This document shows positions 1 through 10,487 of a stretch of DNA of 60,000 nucleotides, in pieces. The translations under genes were made by a program, and so were the position numbers. The stretch is from Takakia lepidozioides (taxonomy: Eukaryota; Streptophyta; Takakiopsida; Takakiales; Takakiaceae), in assembly GCA_030704615.1 (NCBI GenBank), contig CM060731.1:59750756-59810755 (forward strand), written 5' to 3'. The notes beneath the pieces are model-generated. The model saw only the letters and a list, made by a program, of their open reading frames with translations. It was not told where the DNA came from and did no database searches. The number at the start of each line of letters is the position of its first letter. The first letter of the stretch is position 1.

Positions 1-428
1 CTCTGGAAAAGGGACGATCAGGTCCATGGTTTCATTGTCAAAGCTGGAATTGTACCTGATGTGATTCTGAACAATGGCCTCGTGGACATGTATGCCAAAT
101 GTGGGAGCATCAAAGGCAAGCCTGGCAGCTCTGGGAAAGGGAAGATCAGGTCCATGGTTTCATTGTCAAAGCTGGAATTGTACCTGATGTGATTCTGGAC
201 AATGGCCTCGTGGACATGTATGCCAAATATGGGAGCATCAAGGGCAAGCCTGGCAGCTCTGGGAAAGGGAAGATCAGGTCCATGGTTGCATTGTCAAAGC
301 TGGAATTGTCCCTGATGTGATTCTGGACAATGCCCTAGTGGACATGTATGCCAAATGTGGGAGCATCAAGGGCAAGCCTGGCAGCTCTGGGAAAGGGAAG
401 AGGTCCATGGTTGCATTGTCAAAGCTGG
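1..428 (+). repeat. PPR-derived 128-bp tandem repeat
   Basis: Units begin at 1, 129, 257 and 385, so the period is 128 bp. Each unit encodes, across two frames, a piece of a plant pentatricopeptide-repeat protein: the GKGRQVHGFIVKAG type of segment followed by GLVDMYAKCGSI. Because 128 is not a multiple of three, the frame shifts from unit to unit and the array cannot encode a continuous PPR protein. It is therefore a satellite built from a PPR gene fragment. The last unit is cut at 428 by element 1 and resumes at 15025-15060 (GTAACTGATGTGATTCTGG). Confidence 0.85.
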
Positions 429-432
429 AATT

Positions 433-758
433 TGTCAAGTTATTTTACCACTACTGTGAAACTAGCTAGGAAATAGCTAGCTTTTACATATTGACATTTG
501 GGATTGGCCCAAGTGTCAATCCAGGGGTCAAGGCAGATTTAGGCCTGGAGTGGTTATCTTCACGGCAAGCGCGGGAGGCTCATCTTTCTCGAGTTGACCC
601 TCACCGCGCCTAGCTATGGCGCCGTAGTGTGGATTCCCCATGGCGTGGGGTGCACTTGGCTTGACTTGTATTTGAGTGATGAGGTTATATATGCATGAGT
701 TTATGTTTCAGCTTTGTGAGCTCGCATGAGCTTGTGCTTGTATTCTTCTTCTTTATCA
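433..758 (+). repeat. Element 1 repeat A1 (5' terminal)
   Basis: This 326-bp repeat matches A2 at 14508-14835. It is not followed by a copy of B, unlike an ordinary 5' LTR. It contains three stem-loops: arms 491-502/508-519, about 569-608, and CCCC/GGGG at 636-650. A conserved TGGCTTGACT lies at 657-666 and a TATA-like TTATATATGC near 684. The repeat ends TTTATCA, immediately before the proposed self-primer site. Confidence 0.85.
578..594 (+). promoter_or_regulatory. Self-primer sequence inside A1 of element 1
   Basis: GCTCATCTTTCTCGAGT lies in the second stem-loop of A. It is the exact 17-nt reverse complement of positions 758-774, the bases directly downstream of A1 where a retroelement primer-binding site belongs. 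The same sequence is in A2 at 14654-14670. I infer that the transcript primes its own reverse transcription, as is known for Tf1 of fission yeast. Confidence 0.7.
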
Positions 759-774
759 CTCGAGAAAGATGAGC
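758..774 (+). promoter_or_regulatory. Proposed primer-binding site of element 1
   Basis: ACTCGAGAAAGATGAGC sits at the A1/internal junction. It does not resemble the usual tRNA-Met site (TGGTATCAGAGC) and is exactly complementary to 578-594. Element 2 has the equivalent pairing with different bases. Confidence 0.65.
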
Positions 775-1645
775 TCGTATCTGTGAGTGCCAGATAGGAG
801 TTAGTTGTAGCACTTGTGGTTTTTGCTTGAGAATGAGAGAAACCAGGTTGTTATGCAAGGAGCATCGTGGAGCTCTTGGTTGTTAGAAGCGGAGGCGATG
901 TGGGTTACGAGGTGGTAGACCTTGGCATTCGATCTTCAGAGATGAAAGCACCATATTACACACCTTGATGGTTTCAGATTGTGTACATGCATGAGCAAGC
1001 ACGATTGGGAAGAGGACCAGTCAAGAGCAGGTTATAGTGGCTTTGGTGGCAAAGCTGAGAACTGGACTTGGGAATGCGAGCTTTCATTGTTTGAAGGATT
1101 GCAAGACCAAGCGAAAGGGCTGATTTGGCTTGGGGCAAATCAGTGCACTTTGTGGAGTATGTTGAGAGTGGGTAATCTCGAGCTTTAGCATCGAGAGGGC
1201 TCTTGTCATGGCAAGAGCAGGGCTGGAACAAGAGCTAAGAGGTGCGGCAAGGCCATGGAATGTGCACCTAGGGTTTCAGAGCTTGGAAGAAGAGCTCTTG
1301 CACCACAAGAGGAGTGTCTTGTGGCTGGAAATGTAAGCCTTAGGGTTTATGAGCTTGGCAAAGGCTGTGGAGTGCTTAGTCTTGTCTTAGAGAGCATCAA
1401 GGAGCCAAGGAGCCAAGATAGGGGGCTGATACCTCTTGTGTGAAGAGGTTGCATGTGTGGAGCATGTATTCAGCTCATTGAAGCTTCCATCTTCAAGCTT
1501 GGAGGGCAAGCAATGAAGAGGGAAGGGCTGACTTCCCTTATGTGAGGGCAATACATGTGTGGAGCATGCTTTCGGCCTGTTGCTTGTACTTTCAAGTTTG
1601 GGAGTGCAAGAAAGGAAGGAAGGGGCTGGTATATGGGAGGCATGG
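775..1645 (+). other. Leader of element 1
   Basis: I see no convincing gene in this stretch. It contains short internal duplications: GCATGTGTGGAGCATG near 1452, with a close copy (CATGTGTGGAGCATG) near 1554. A similar stretch occurs in the leader of element 3 on the minus strand near 58160. From about 1646 the sequence aligns with 29933 onward of element 2, so the gag start and first zinc knuckles have been lost between leader and gag tail. Confidence 0.6.
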
Positions 1646-2166
1646 GATTCATGTGCGGAGCAGCACTACCACTAGTGCAGGTGGAGACTGTTGCAGCCGT
1701 GACTTGAGGAGCAGCACAAGTTCCTGAGCCACGAGGTGCAGAGGTGGAGTTGGATCCACAGCGTGGGGAGGCAAGCCATCTGGTAAGGCTTCCTCAGTTA
1801 TTCACATTGGCGGAGACAGTGTCGACGCCATCCATGGCACCTAGTTCTCGCCCGACTGTTACCGAGGCGGAGGTTACTATGCCATTGGGAAGAGCTACAC
1901 GGGTAGCACCACTACCTAGTATTGCCAAGGCTACGGCAGCTAGTGTGCTGCTAGGAGCGGCCACATCTGTGTGCCAGGCTCCATTGTTCTCGGCTACCAT
2001 GATTGCGACGCCGGGGGTAAGACCAGTTGAGGTGTTCAGGCTGGCAGCTACACTCTGTGAGAGTGGGAAGGTTACTTCATCTTCTGCGGAGATAGTGGGA
2101 GGTGTAGTGCCGGAGGGATCCTCGGATTTGAGGGTCAAGACTGCCACGCTACAGATAGCTCAGTGA
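1646..2166 (+). pseudogene. Gag C-terminal remnant, element 1
   Basis: The sequence is nearly identical to the linker that follows the zinc knuckles in element 2 (about 29930-30436), a Ser/Thr/Ala/Pro-rich region with no recognised fold. The longest open stretch is 1744-2166. At about 2148 the sequence jumps from GTCAAGACTGCCACG to the GCTCAGTGATGCGAGCC stretch. This deletes about 350 bp that in element 2 encode the aspartic protease with its LLDSGAQ motif. Element 1 therefore lacks a protease. The start of gag is also missing. The frame after the deletion is shifted and the open stretch ends at 2166. Confidence 0.75.
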
Positions 2167-3938
2167 TGCGAGCCAAGACCATTGTGACAGACACGGTCTC
2201 ATACGATATCCTGGTTGGTGGGGCAGTGTTGTACCCCATGGGCTTCACCCTGGATTTTTGGGAGGAGTCAGCTTCCTATAGGCATGCATGGCAGTCAGGG
2301 GAGGGCCGGCGTGTGCAGCTCCCTGTGAAGTTCATAGGAGGAGTTGCGGTTGCCCAGCGAGGCAAGATACCGACACTAGCAGCATTCACAGCGGCAGTGA
2401 GTTGGCCTGGAGAGTTGCTTGAGGGCAACGCTCATTCAGAGGATGTGCCGCCTCCGGGAGAGCGGGATGACATGTATGGTATGGCGGAGTTGCCTACCAT
2501 GGTTGCTCAGACTCCATTGTGGGGCACGAGCAAGGATTTGCAGCGGGATGCTGATCGACGGGTGCAACAAGCCTGGGTGGAGACTTTTGTACCGTCAGGA
2601 GAGGAGGAGAGTGCGGGGATTGCACCAGGACCACCTCAGTTGTCTCCATTGGACACCACACCTATTGTGTGGCAGTATCCGGATAAAGGCATTTGTCTTC
2701 TGGACTTGTTTGGCGGGATCAGCACCGGATTGGCTGCTGTGTTATAGGCAGGTGTACGAGTTCGGCGTTACTTGTATGTGGAGAGGGATGAGACTGCACG
2801 ATGCGTTTCACTTTGCCATGTTGCTCAATTGGTGCAGCGATACCCTGAGTTGTTGCCGGTGTCTGCAGTTCGTGGATATCAGCAAGCCTTGCCAGCAGAC
2901 ATTTCGTTGCTGGGGGCGCAGGATTTGGAGCGGGTTGGCTCCATTGATCTGGTAGTGGCAGGTTGGCCCTGCCAAGGGCATTCATCAGCTGGGCATGGCA
3001 ATGGATTGCGAGACTCGAGGTCGGGTCTATTTTGGGAGATAGTGCGGGTTTTGCGCCACTTGCACCTTCATCAAGCTGTATCTCCAGCATACATCTTGGA
3101 GAATGTGCCACTGATGGGCGATTCTCGGGCCAGGGTGATGGCCAGTGTGCATCAAGTCCGGTCGTGGCTTGGGTCAGCAGTGTTGCTAGATGCAGCTACA
3201 GTGGGGTCACGGGCTCATCGTCTATGGTTATGGTGGACTAACTTGATGCCACCCGCACTGCTCAAGCGTGCATTTGATGGGGTGCAGCAGCCAGCATATC
3301 TCACAGTGGATAGCATTCTGGACACAGACAGACAGTCTCAGCGTATAAGACACGATGACCGTTTGTCTTTGGCAATGGTCAACAAGGTGGGTCAACCATG
3401 AGCAGCATTACCTACACTGCTCAGCTTCCCAAGATCACATGCTTTCCGGGATAGTGGACCTGGCCTCCTGTGGGATTCTCAGTTGCAGCAGTTAGTGGAG
3501 CCTAATGCTGACGAGCGTGAATGGGCAATGGGTTTTACCACTGGTACCATGGCGGTGTTGTCTCTTTCTGAGGCATCACGTTGTCAGGTGTTGGGGCAAG
3601 CAATGGATCTCAATTGCTTGACCTGGATTATCAGCTTGGCTATGGCTGAGCAACGCAGAGTGCGGAGTACACTTCCCTCGATGGTCTCTCTGCCTACTGA
3701 GACGGTACAGGCAGTGAGTGGGGGCGAGCATGTGAGGACCACGGGGTGCAGGCATCCATGGCACACGTGGGAGGTGCTCGAGGTTCAGAAGGAGTTGGCA
3801 GCCAGGGCGGCGGTGATGGATGAGGTTGGGGATTTTTCTCGGGTTGAGGAAGTCCTCGAGGATGAGATGATGGGGCAGGATGAGGCCTTGTCATTGATTG
3901 AGCAGGCAGGGAGTACTGCTCAAGAGGTTGCAACATAA
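2163..3938 (+). pseudogene. Retroelement-encoded C5-cytosine DNA methyltransferase, element 1 (broken)
   Basis: This segment encodes an enzyme fold that adds a methyl group to cytosine C5 in DNA, using S-adenosylmethionine. Motif I is DLFGGISTGLAAV (about 2703-2741). Motif IV is GWPCQGHSSAG, with the catalytic Cys codon at 2970-2972. Motif VI is ILENVP at about 3093-3110. Motif VIII-like residues AHRLWLWWTNL lie near 3210-3245. Motifs IX-X (AMGFTTGT and VLGQAMDLNCLTW) lie at 3514-3630. All catalytic motifs are in canonical order, giving about 310 residues from motif I to X. Breaks: TAG at 2745-2747 (in frame with both sides) and TGA at 3399-3401, where element 2 reads CGA. The domain lies between gag/protease and RT, so it belongs to the retroelement polyprotein. 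The WGNL-like motif VIII suggests a DNMT3/DRM-type relative, which is an inference. Confidence 0.85.
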
Positions 3939-4239
3939 CAACCACTGGACGCGTCCTCTACCTCTAAGCCCACTGGACTTAAGGTTGCAGTTACGGAGGA
4001 CAATTGGGAGCCTGACATTGGACCCATTGTCACCGGAGGAGAGAGACGACGTATAAGGCAGTTCCTGAGGGCTTACAGGAATTGCTTTGCCTTCAGTTTG
4101 AAGGACTTGGGAGCACTGAAGGGTCAAGAGATCCGTATTGAGTTGGCCACTGACACGCCAATCTTTCGGAGACCCTATAGATACAGTGACATGGAGAGGT
4201 CTTTGATTCAGATGAGGACTCAAGATCTCTGGGAGGCAG
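3939..4239 (+). pseudogene. Reverse transcriptase N-terminal part, element 1 (first half)
   Basis: This is the bridge from the methyltransferase to the RT palm. After a TAA at 3936-3938 the frame reads through TGGERRRIRQFLRAYRNCFA, an RT connector, and TPIFRRPYRYSDMERSLI, the usual Ty3/gypsy approach to the RT. The sequence stops at GGGAGGCAG where the chromovirus is inserted. The reading frame continues at 11216 after the 5-bp duplication GGCAG (4235-4239 and 11211-11215). Confidence 0.8.
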
Positions 4240-4962
4240 TGTCGCACACCTCAATTCGGTAAACTCCCCTTCAAGTCATAGTTACTCGCTTTGATGCGCG
4301 CGCCTGACTCCCAACCTGGCCGCCGGGCCAACTTGGAGTTTCGGCTGCTCACCGGGACATAACGGTCCCCTTCCGCTTCCCTCTAAACCCTCCACCTATT
4401 TGGGACTAGGAGAATTCCCTTTGGTAGATGGCAGTCCGGAACAGCTCCCCACTCTTTGGTCGCTTTCCGGCTCGCTCGCTTACTCACTAGTTTTTGGTCA
4501 CCAACGGGCTTGCACCGTTCTCGGGGTTACTACTCCCTATATATACTTCTGTAGCTGTCCGCGGGGGTTTCATAACCAGCCATGCCATTTTATGGCGAAC
4601 CACCACGAAAACCCTCGACTCCCGGTGGTGAGTCGCGGTGAGTCTTGGCCCACTCACCGCGGCCCCAATGGACCGTGATGAGTCCCAAGACTCCCCACGA
4701 CTCCCACCTCGAGGTCTCCACCCCATGGTGAGTCCTATGCCACCCCCACTAAGTCCCACTAAGCTACCACCACCCCTTGTGGAGCCACCTCCACCGCAAC
4801 CCGGTGTGCGGGGCTCCACCTAGTGAGCGCCTCCGCCTCCTTGAGTGCCTTGGGCACTCAAGGGTGCTTCAGCCCCCATACCTATCGCTGCCGCTGCCCC
4901 CACCACAGGGGCAGCCCCTCATGTGTCCCGACCCCCTGCCCTCAAGGCAAAGGGCCGCGACA
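4240..4962 (-). repeat. 3' LTR of the chromovirus
   Basis: This 723-bp LTR lies at the left edge because the element is on the minus strand. It matches 10488-11210 with a few single-base differences (for example near 4370 and 4880). The adjoining internal bases on the minus strand, GGTAGGGGTGTG, are a purine-rich tract suited to plus-strand priming. Confidence 0.93.
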
Positions 4963-5868
4963 CACACCCCTACCAACAGGGAGTCGATGTCCTCATCGAC
5001 TTGTCCATTTTGTAGAAACGAACATCCAAGTTGTGGCGTCCCACATCAAGGAGTTTGTTTCCGTACCATGGCGTCCCATGGCAAAGAACCAAACCCCACA
5101 CTTGACTCCACTCTCCACTAGCTAGTTCGGCCGACTTCCTCCAAGTCCCGGCCAAGGGTGGAGCCTCTCCAGCTCCTCCCAGTGCACTCTTCTTGGCCTA
5201 CTTCAAGGCCAAGGAACGATCCTCCCCGAGGATCGAATCGCCTTACTGCAACAACATTGCTTGCGATCGCTCATGATGCCGCTTTTGGCATCACCTTGAG
5301 CAAGGGTTCACCTGGAACCCTCTTTGACTAGGAAGATAACCTTGAACCAACCGTGCGCCCCAATCACTACAATTGGGTCCGCCTTGGAATGCTGGCCTGA
5401 GGTACGGGAACACGCCGAAGCCGCACTACGACTTCGTCCCGAGGCTACACGATTATAGTACGTGAACGGAAGCACGTAGCTTCCGCGTTAGCCCGCACTA
5501 CAAGGCAACCCCCTCGGTAGCGCAGTTATAGTACGCGCACGCGCCAGGTGCGCACTAGCACTTGAACTCCCAAATAAGGCGCAAGTTTCCTTGCCCCTTG
5601 GATGGGAGTCACCCGATTTCGGCACTGCGCAAACACACGATTAACCCAATTTACCTCTCCCACTTTTGTAAGCTAGCATGCATTCTACACACCAGCCAAC
5701 CACACCATGCATCACCATTCCAAACACAATAGGACGCACAATATTTGGAACCCATTTCCTTTATCACAAATTTTTGTACAATACAAGTTTTTGCAATCGG
5801 ATTCCTGAGCTAGCTAAACCGGGCTAAGCATGCATTTCCTCCCCCACGCTCCAAGGTTGATGTCCCCA
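4963..5868 (-). other. 3' untranslated region of the chromovirus
   Basis: About 900 bp lie between the end of pol and the 3' LTR, and I see no gene in them. The first 550 bp (4963-5513) recur at 37853-38400 beside another LTR, which confirms that the stretch belongs to this family. Confidence 0.8.
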
Positions 5869-8727
5869 TCAACGCTTCTTCCGCTTTTGAGGTCGCCCTT
5901 CGAACGCTGCAACTGCCTCGGATGCGTTTCCCATTTCTGAGGCACGCACCCAAGATGCCTCCACAAGATGATAGCCCTTCCATTTGACGAGATACTCCGT
6001 TTCTCGGTTCTTGAACCTCCTCGACTTAAGTATTGCCTCCACCTCGTACTCGGGTTCATTTTCATGATCCAACAACATAGGTGGCGGACGCAACACTTGC
6101 TGCCGATTCGGACGTGCTTCATCTTTGAAGTAAGGCTTCAAAAGGGAGACATGGAATACTGGGTGCACCTTGCTGTTTGCTGGCAGCTCCAATTCATACA
6201 CATCCTCATTCATAACCCTCCAAATGCGAAAGGGACCCGCATACGGAGGTACGAACTTCGGACTCATTTCCGGAGGTAGTCGAAAATTCTTGATGTTCAA
6301 CCAGACCTCTGTGCCTGCCTCAAACTTCACTTCCCTCCGCTTCCGATTCGCCTGCCTTTCATACCGTTTCCTAGCTTTGGCAATGTTGTACTTTGCGAGC
6401 TTCAACAAACGCTCGCGTTCTTCCAGTACCGCCGCTACTGCCGGTTCCTCAACGTCCTGGGCGGCCCAACTTGTCGGCACCAGAGGTGCTTTTCCATAGA
6501 CCAACACAAAAGGGGAAACTCCCGTCGCGGAGTGTTCTGTGTTATTATAACAGAACTCTGCCGCGTCTAAGTGTTCCATCCAGTCTGATTGGTCTGCCGA
6601 CACGTAATTCCGCAAGAATTGCTTCACTACGGAATTCACTCTTTCCGTTTGGCCGTCCGTCGTAGGTCGGAAGGCGGTGCTCATCTTCAGCCTCGTCCCC
6701 ATCTTCTTCCAAAGTGCTCTCCAGAATTTACTCGTAAACTTTGGGTCGCGGTCCGAGACAATATCCTTCGGGACTCCATGATGCTTTAAGACGTGGGCGA
6801 AGTAAAGTCGCCCTGTCTCCTGCGCAGTTGCCGTCTCCTTGGTGGGGATGAAATGGGCCATTTTACTGAACCTATCTACCACCACCATGATTGCATCGAA
6901 TCCTTTTGACAGCGGCATAGCAGTCATGAAATCCATCGAGACGCTTTCCCAAGTCCCCTCTGGAATCGGCAAGGGTTGTAACAGCCCCGCTTGCTTTTTA
7001 TACTCGCTCCGGTTTTGTTGGCATGTGGTGCATGTCTTTACATACTCCTCTGCCTCCTCCCTCAGTTTGGGCCAGAAATACTCTTTCTTCAAGAGTGCCG
7101 CAGTGCGCTTGGCTCCACCGTGGCCCGCAAGCGGGCTATCATGGCATTCTCTCAAGAGACTATCCCTGATCCCTCCCTTTGGCACATAGAGACGTTTTTG
7201 CTTATACCGGAGCAGTCCGTTTTGCAAGTGGAACTGCGATTTAACCCCCATTCTCAAGTTCTGCATCACGCACTTTGCCAGCTCATCCTTCCGGCAAGCC
7301 TTCCGGATCTTCCTTTGGAGCGCCGTCTCGCCCTTGTACACCAACAAGAGCTGCTGCTTTCTACTTAAAGCATCGGCCACCACATTGTCCCGTCCCGGTT
7401 TGTACTGGATATCCACGTCGAACACTGCCAAAGTATCTTGCCACCTAAGTTGTTTTGGGGACAACTTGGGCTGCGTGGCAAAATACTTCACCGTGACATT
7501 GTCCGTGAACACCTTCACTGGGTTGGAACCAACATAGTGGCGCCAGAGTTCAAGGCAATGTACCACCGCCTTCATCTCTTTTTCGTGCGTCGGCCACCGT
7601 CGCTCCACTTCATTCAGTTTCTTACTTTCGTAAGCCACTGGACGTCCATCTTGCATAAGTACACCCCCAATTGCGAAGTCCGATGCATCTGTATGAATCT
7701 CAAACGGACGATCGAACTCCGGGATTTTTAAGACTGGAGCTTCCGTCATCCGCTGCTTCAATTCAGCAAAAGCTTGGCCACAAAATGTGTTCCATACCCA
7801 GACTTTGGATTTACACAGAAGGTCCGACAGCGGCCCCGCGATCTTGGCGAAATTTCTCACATACTTCCGGTAATAGGAGGCGAGTCCTAGGAAGGATCGC
7901 ACTCCCGGGACCGAAGTCGGAGGCTCCCAGTCCAAGATCGCCCTCACCTTTCTGTCATCCATTTTGATCCCATCCTGTGTAATCACGTGCCCCAAGAACT
8001 CCACTTTTGTGACCCCGAATTCGCACTTTGAAGCTTTGGCATACAGCTTCCCTTCTCGCAATTTTTGGAACACCCTTTTGAGGTGCTCCAGGTGCTCCTC
8101 CTTTGTTTTCGAGTACACCAAGATGTCGTCGATGTACACGATCACAAAGTCATCCAACCACTCCTGGAAAAGGCTGTTCATCAGCGTGCTAAATGTCGCT
8201 GGTGCATTGGTGAGCCCAAAAGGCATCACCAAGAACTCATATGAACCATACCTTGTCCTGCACGCGGTCTTCTCCTCATCTCCTTCCGCCACCCGAATTT
8301 GGTGATAGCCGGAGCGCAAGTCGATCCGGCTGAAATACTTCGCTCCTGCCAACCGATCGAAGAGGTCGTCGATCCTTGGCAAAGGGTACCGGTTTTTGAT
8401 AGTCACCTTATTCAGAGCCCTGTAATCGACACACATCCGCAGCGTCCCATCCTTCTTGTCTGCAAATAGCACCGGGGCTCCGTAAGGTGACTTACTCGGC
8501 CGGATGTACCCCTTTGACATTAGATCTTTGAGCTGAGTCTTCAGCTCGACCAACTCTTTGTGGCTCAACCGGTAGGGCGCCTTGGCAGGCGGTTCCGATC
8601 CCGGTATCACCTCAATTTTGTGGTCAACTCCTCTTCGCGGTGGCAAGCCGCTTGGTAAATCCTCCGGCATCACATCCTGGTATTTCTCCAAAATCCCCTT
8701 GATCCAATCTAGGGCTCGGCTCCCCAT
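5869..8727 (-). CDS. pol: Chromovirus Pol: RT, RNase H, integrase, chromodomain
   Basis: The frame encodes 952 residues without a break. RT residues include YIDD at 198-201 after the [13 protein letters not shown] block. RNase H begins at FEIHTDAS (342-349). The HHCC zinc-binding domain of integrase spans about 528-572 (GHGGAK, CTTCQ). The integrase core has D599, D659 and E695 ([19 protein letters not shown]). A C-terminal chromodomain near 905-945 reads [12 protein letters not shown] then YLVKWKGY. Together these copy RNA into cDNA and insert it, with the chromodomain probably steering insertion to marked chromatin. The frame is +1 relative to gag-protease and overlaps it by about 100 bp. 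The first ATG is at 8727 and an in-frame TGA lies just upstream, so expression must use re-initiation or a +1 shift. Confidence 0.95.
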   Translation of the reverse strand: MGSRALDWIKGILEKYQDVMPEDLPSGLPPRRGVDHKIEVIPGSEPPAKAPYRLSHKELVELKTQLKDLMSKGYIRPSKSPYGAPVLFADKKDGTLRMCVDYRALNKVTIKNRYPLPRIDDLFDRLAGAKYFSRIDLRSGYHQIRVAEGDEEKTACRTRYGSYEFLVMPFGLTNAPATFSTLMNSLFQEWLDDFVIVYIDDILVYSKTKEEHLEHLKRVFQKLREGKLYAKASKCEFGVTKVEFLGHVITQDGIKMDDRKVRAILDWEPPTSVPGVRSFLGLASYYRKYVRNFAKIAGPLSDLLCKSKVWVWNTFCGQAFAELKQRMTEAPVLKIPEFDRPFEIHTDASDFAIGGVLMQDGRPVAYESKKLNEVERRWPTHEKEMKAVVHCLELWRHYVGSNPVKVFTDNVTVKYFATQPKLSPKQLRWQDTLAVFDVDIQYKPGRDNVVADALSRKQQLLLVYKGETALQRKIRKACRKDELAKCVMQNLRMGVKSQFHLQNGLLRYKQKRLYVPKGGIRDSLLRECHDSPLAGHGGAKRTAALLKKEYFWPKLREEAEEYVKTCTTCQQNRSEYKKQAGLLQPLPIPEGTWESVSMDFMTAMPLSKGFDAIMVVVDRFSKMAHFIPTKETATAQETGRLYFAHVLKHHGVPKDIVSDRDPKFTSKFWRALWKKMGTRLKMSTAFRPTTDGQTERVNSVVKQFLRNYVSADQSDWMEHLDAAEFCYNNTEHSATGVSPFVLVYGKAPLVPTSWAAQDVEEPAVAAVLEERERLLKLAKYNIAKARKRYERQANRKRREVKFEAGTEVWLNIKNFRLPPEMSPKFVPPYAGPFRIWRVMNEDVYELELPANSKVHPVFHVSLLKPYFKDEARPNRQQVLRPPPMLLDHENEPEYEVEAILKSRRFKNRETEYLVKWKGYHLVEASWVRASEMGNASEAVAAFEGRPQKRKKR

Positions 8728-10432
8728 CGCCTTCTCCTTTCACTTCTCTAATGTAAAGCAAAAACTGGGACTCGTGTGTCTCCTCCACGGCCCACTCCTT
8801 TGCTGATAGAAGGTTTATTCGCCCTCCCACGGATTTGGGCGTTTCCGACACTCGTAAAACCTCGCCACCATTCCCACATGGCAGCGTGACTACTCTCTTG
8901 CGGCCATCTATGACCGCTCCGGATTTGCTCAAAAAGGTCATTCCCAAAATGAGATCCACTCCATCGATCTCGCAGATAGTGAAGTTCTCACGTCCTTCCC
9001 AACTCCCCAGTTGAAGAGGAACATCAAACGCCAACCTTGTCGCCAACTGAGGTTCTCCTTTGGCAGAGCGCACCTCAATAGAGGCCCCCACGTCACTTGT
9101 CGGGAGTCCCAACTTTCGCGCCGCCGCCGGCGTCATGAAGGAGTGCGACGCTCCTGTGTCCACCAACAACGACACATTAGTTCCGGATATTATCCCATCC
9201 ACGAACAATAACTGACTCCCTTTTCGTAAGGCGCCAGTTTCCTGATACAACTCACAAGAAAATTTGCCTACCTTGCAAGTCCTGGCGACCACCGCTTCCA
9301 CCAAGCGACTGATGGTATCTTCCGACAGCTCCGTGGTCGCCCGAGTCATGTTCAATTGCCGGGGCTTCGTGCACTTCTTGGCCATGTGCCCGGGCTCCCC
9401 GCAATTGAAACACACTCCATCAAAGGTCGCCTTCTGTCCGCCATAAGTCGCTCCACCCGCTTTTCCTTTCGAAGCACCGGGTGCCGCCTTGACGTGTGAA
9501 GGACCTCCCTTCGATTTCCACGTGCCATTTTCGCCGCGTGGCCTATCCCACTTCTTTTCCGGTCGGGAGGAGTCACCTTCCCGCCGGGTCTTCTTGTGGT
9601 TCAGCTCCGTACGGCCTTGTCTCTCACCCCTAGGGACATCCGAGAAACATTCAGCTCTCTCAATTGCCTCGTTCAAAGTCTTGGGTGGCTTCTCCTCCAA
9701 CTTCCGCCTAGCCCATGGGGCCAGTCCCGCCACAAAGTTGAAGACCATTTCTGGTTCTGCCATGTCCGCGACTTCGAGCAACAGCACATTGAAAGCCTGG
9801 ACATACCCCCGAATGTCATCTGTTTGCTTCAAATTCCTCATCTTGTCCCGGGCAAGCCAGGATGCGTTGAGGGGCACAAACTGTCTCTTCATCAATTCCT
9901 TGAACTCACTCCAGTTCAAGGTTTCCGGGCTTGGGCCTCGGTCGTGAAGGCGTTTCTGCCACCATTGTTGAGCATAGCCCCTCAAATAGGTGGGAGCCAC
10001 TTCCACCCGATCCTCGTCACTCAACTTGGCCGCCCGGAAGTACTGCTCTAGCTCCAGGAGCCAGGTGTTGAGTGCCTTCCGGTTTCGAACGCCCTCGAAG
10101 GTGCCGGGTTCCTTAGGCTTCACCTTAAACTTTGCCTTGGTGGAAGTGGCATTAGCCGCCTTCAACACGTCTTTCAACGTCCCGCCAAACTGCGCCAACA
10201 ACCCTTCCCAAAAGGCTGCCGGCATGGGAGGCATCTCTTGGTTTGTCGGAGCTCTCAAAGATTCCTCGGGCTCCGACTCCTCGGATTCCTCCCGCTCCTG
10301 AGCGGCCTCGTTTTCGGAAACATTAATCGCTTCCTCAAACGGCCGCCTCGGTGACACGTCGCCCCCATCGGGCTCACCGGGGTCATCATCTTTTGGGCCG
10401 TTCCGCTTTCGCTTCGGCTTGCCCGACCCCAT
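8624..10432 (-). CDS. gag: Chromovirus Gag with zinc knuckle and aspartic protease
   Basis: The frame stays open upstream into the LTR, but the first ATG downstream of the primer site is at 10432, giving 602 residues starting [10 protein letters not shown]. An acidic N-terminal segment (about 17-60) is followed by a retrotransposon capsid-type region (about 110-260). A CCHC zinc knuckle, [14 protein letters not shown], lies at 341-354. The protease motif LLVDTGAS is at 422-429. Protease is fused to Gag, not to Pol. Gag packages the RNA and the protease matures the particle. The ORF ends inside the start of pol. Confidence 0.93.
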   Translation of the reverse strand: MGSGKPKRKRNGPKDDDPGEPDGGDVSPRRPFEEAINVSENEAAQEREESEESEPEESLRAPTNQEMPPMPAAFWEGLLAQFGGTLKDVLKAANATSTKAKFKVKPKEPGTFEGVRNRKALNTWLLELEQYFRAAKLSDEDRVEVAPTYLRGYAQQWWQKRLHDRGPSPETLNWSEFKELMKRQFVPLNASWLARDKMRNLKQTDDIRGYVQAFNVLLLEVADMAEPEMVFNFVAGLAPWARRKLEEKPPKTLNEAIERAECFSDVPRGERQGRTELNHKKTRREGDSSRPEKKWDRPRGENGTWKSKGGPSHVKAAPGASKGKAGGATYGGQKATFDGVCFNCGEPGHMAKKCTKPRQLNMTRATTELSEDTISRLVEAVVARTCKVGKFSCELYQETGALRKGSQLLFVDGIISGTNVSLLVDTGASHSFMTPAAARKLGLPTSDVGASIEVRSAKGEPQLATRLAFDVPLQLGSWEGRENFTICEIDGVDLILGMTFLSKSGAVIDGRKRVVTLPCGNGGEVLRVSETPKSVGGRINLLSAKEWAVEETHESQFLLYIREVKGEGDGEPSPRLDQGDFGEIPGCDAGGFTKRLATAKRS

Positions 10433-10473
10433 GATGAGGCCAATCCCAAGGACGATCGCGTACTGAACTCTAA

Positions 10474-10485
10474 GCTCTGATACCA
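10474..10485 (-). promoter_or_regulatory. Primer-binding site for initiator tRNA-Met
   Basis: On the minus strand the sequence TGGTATCAGAGC begins two bases inside the 5' LTR. It is the standard plant chromovirus site complementary to the 3' end of initiator tRNA-Met. Confidence 0.93.
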
Positions 10486-10487
10486 AG

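Noticed and set aside
1-428. A functional PPR gene
   Set aside because: The 128-bp period breaks the reading frame in every unit.
578-774. Hammerhead-type ribozyme in the A repeat, as in retrozymes
   Set aside because: The conserved CUGAUGA and GAAA core is not present in the right arrangement. The stems fit a different structure.
4963-5868. Short reading frames near the chromovirus LTR
   Set aside because: They lie in the LTR and 3' UTR and recur only because that sequence is repeated.
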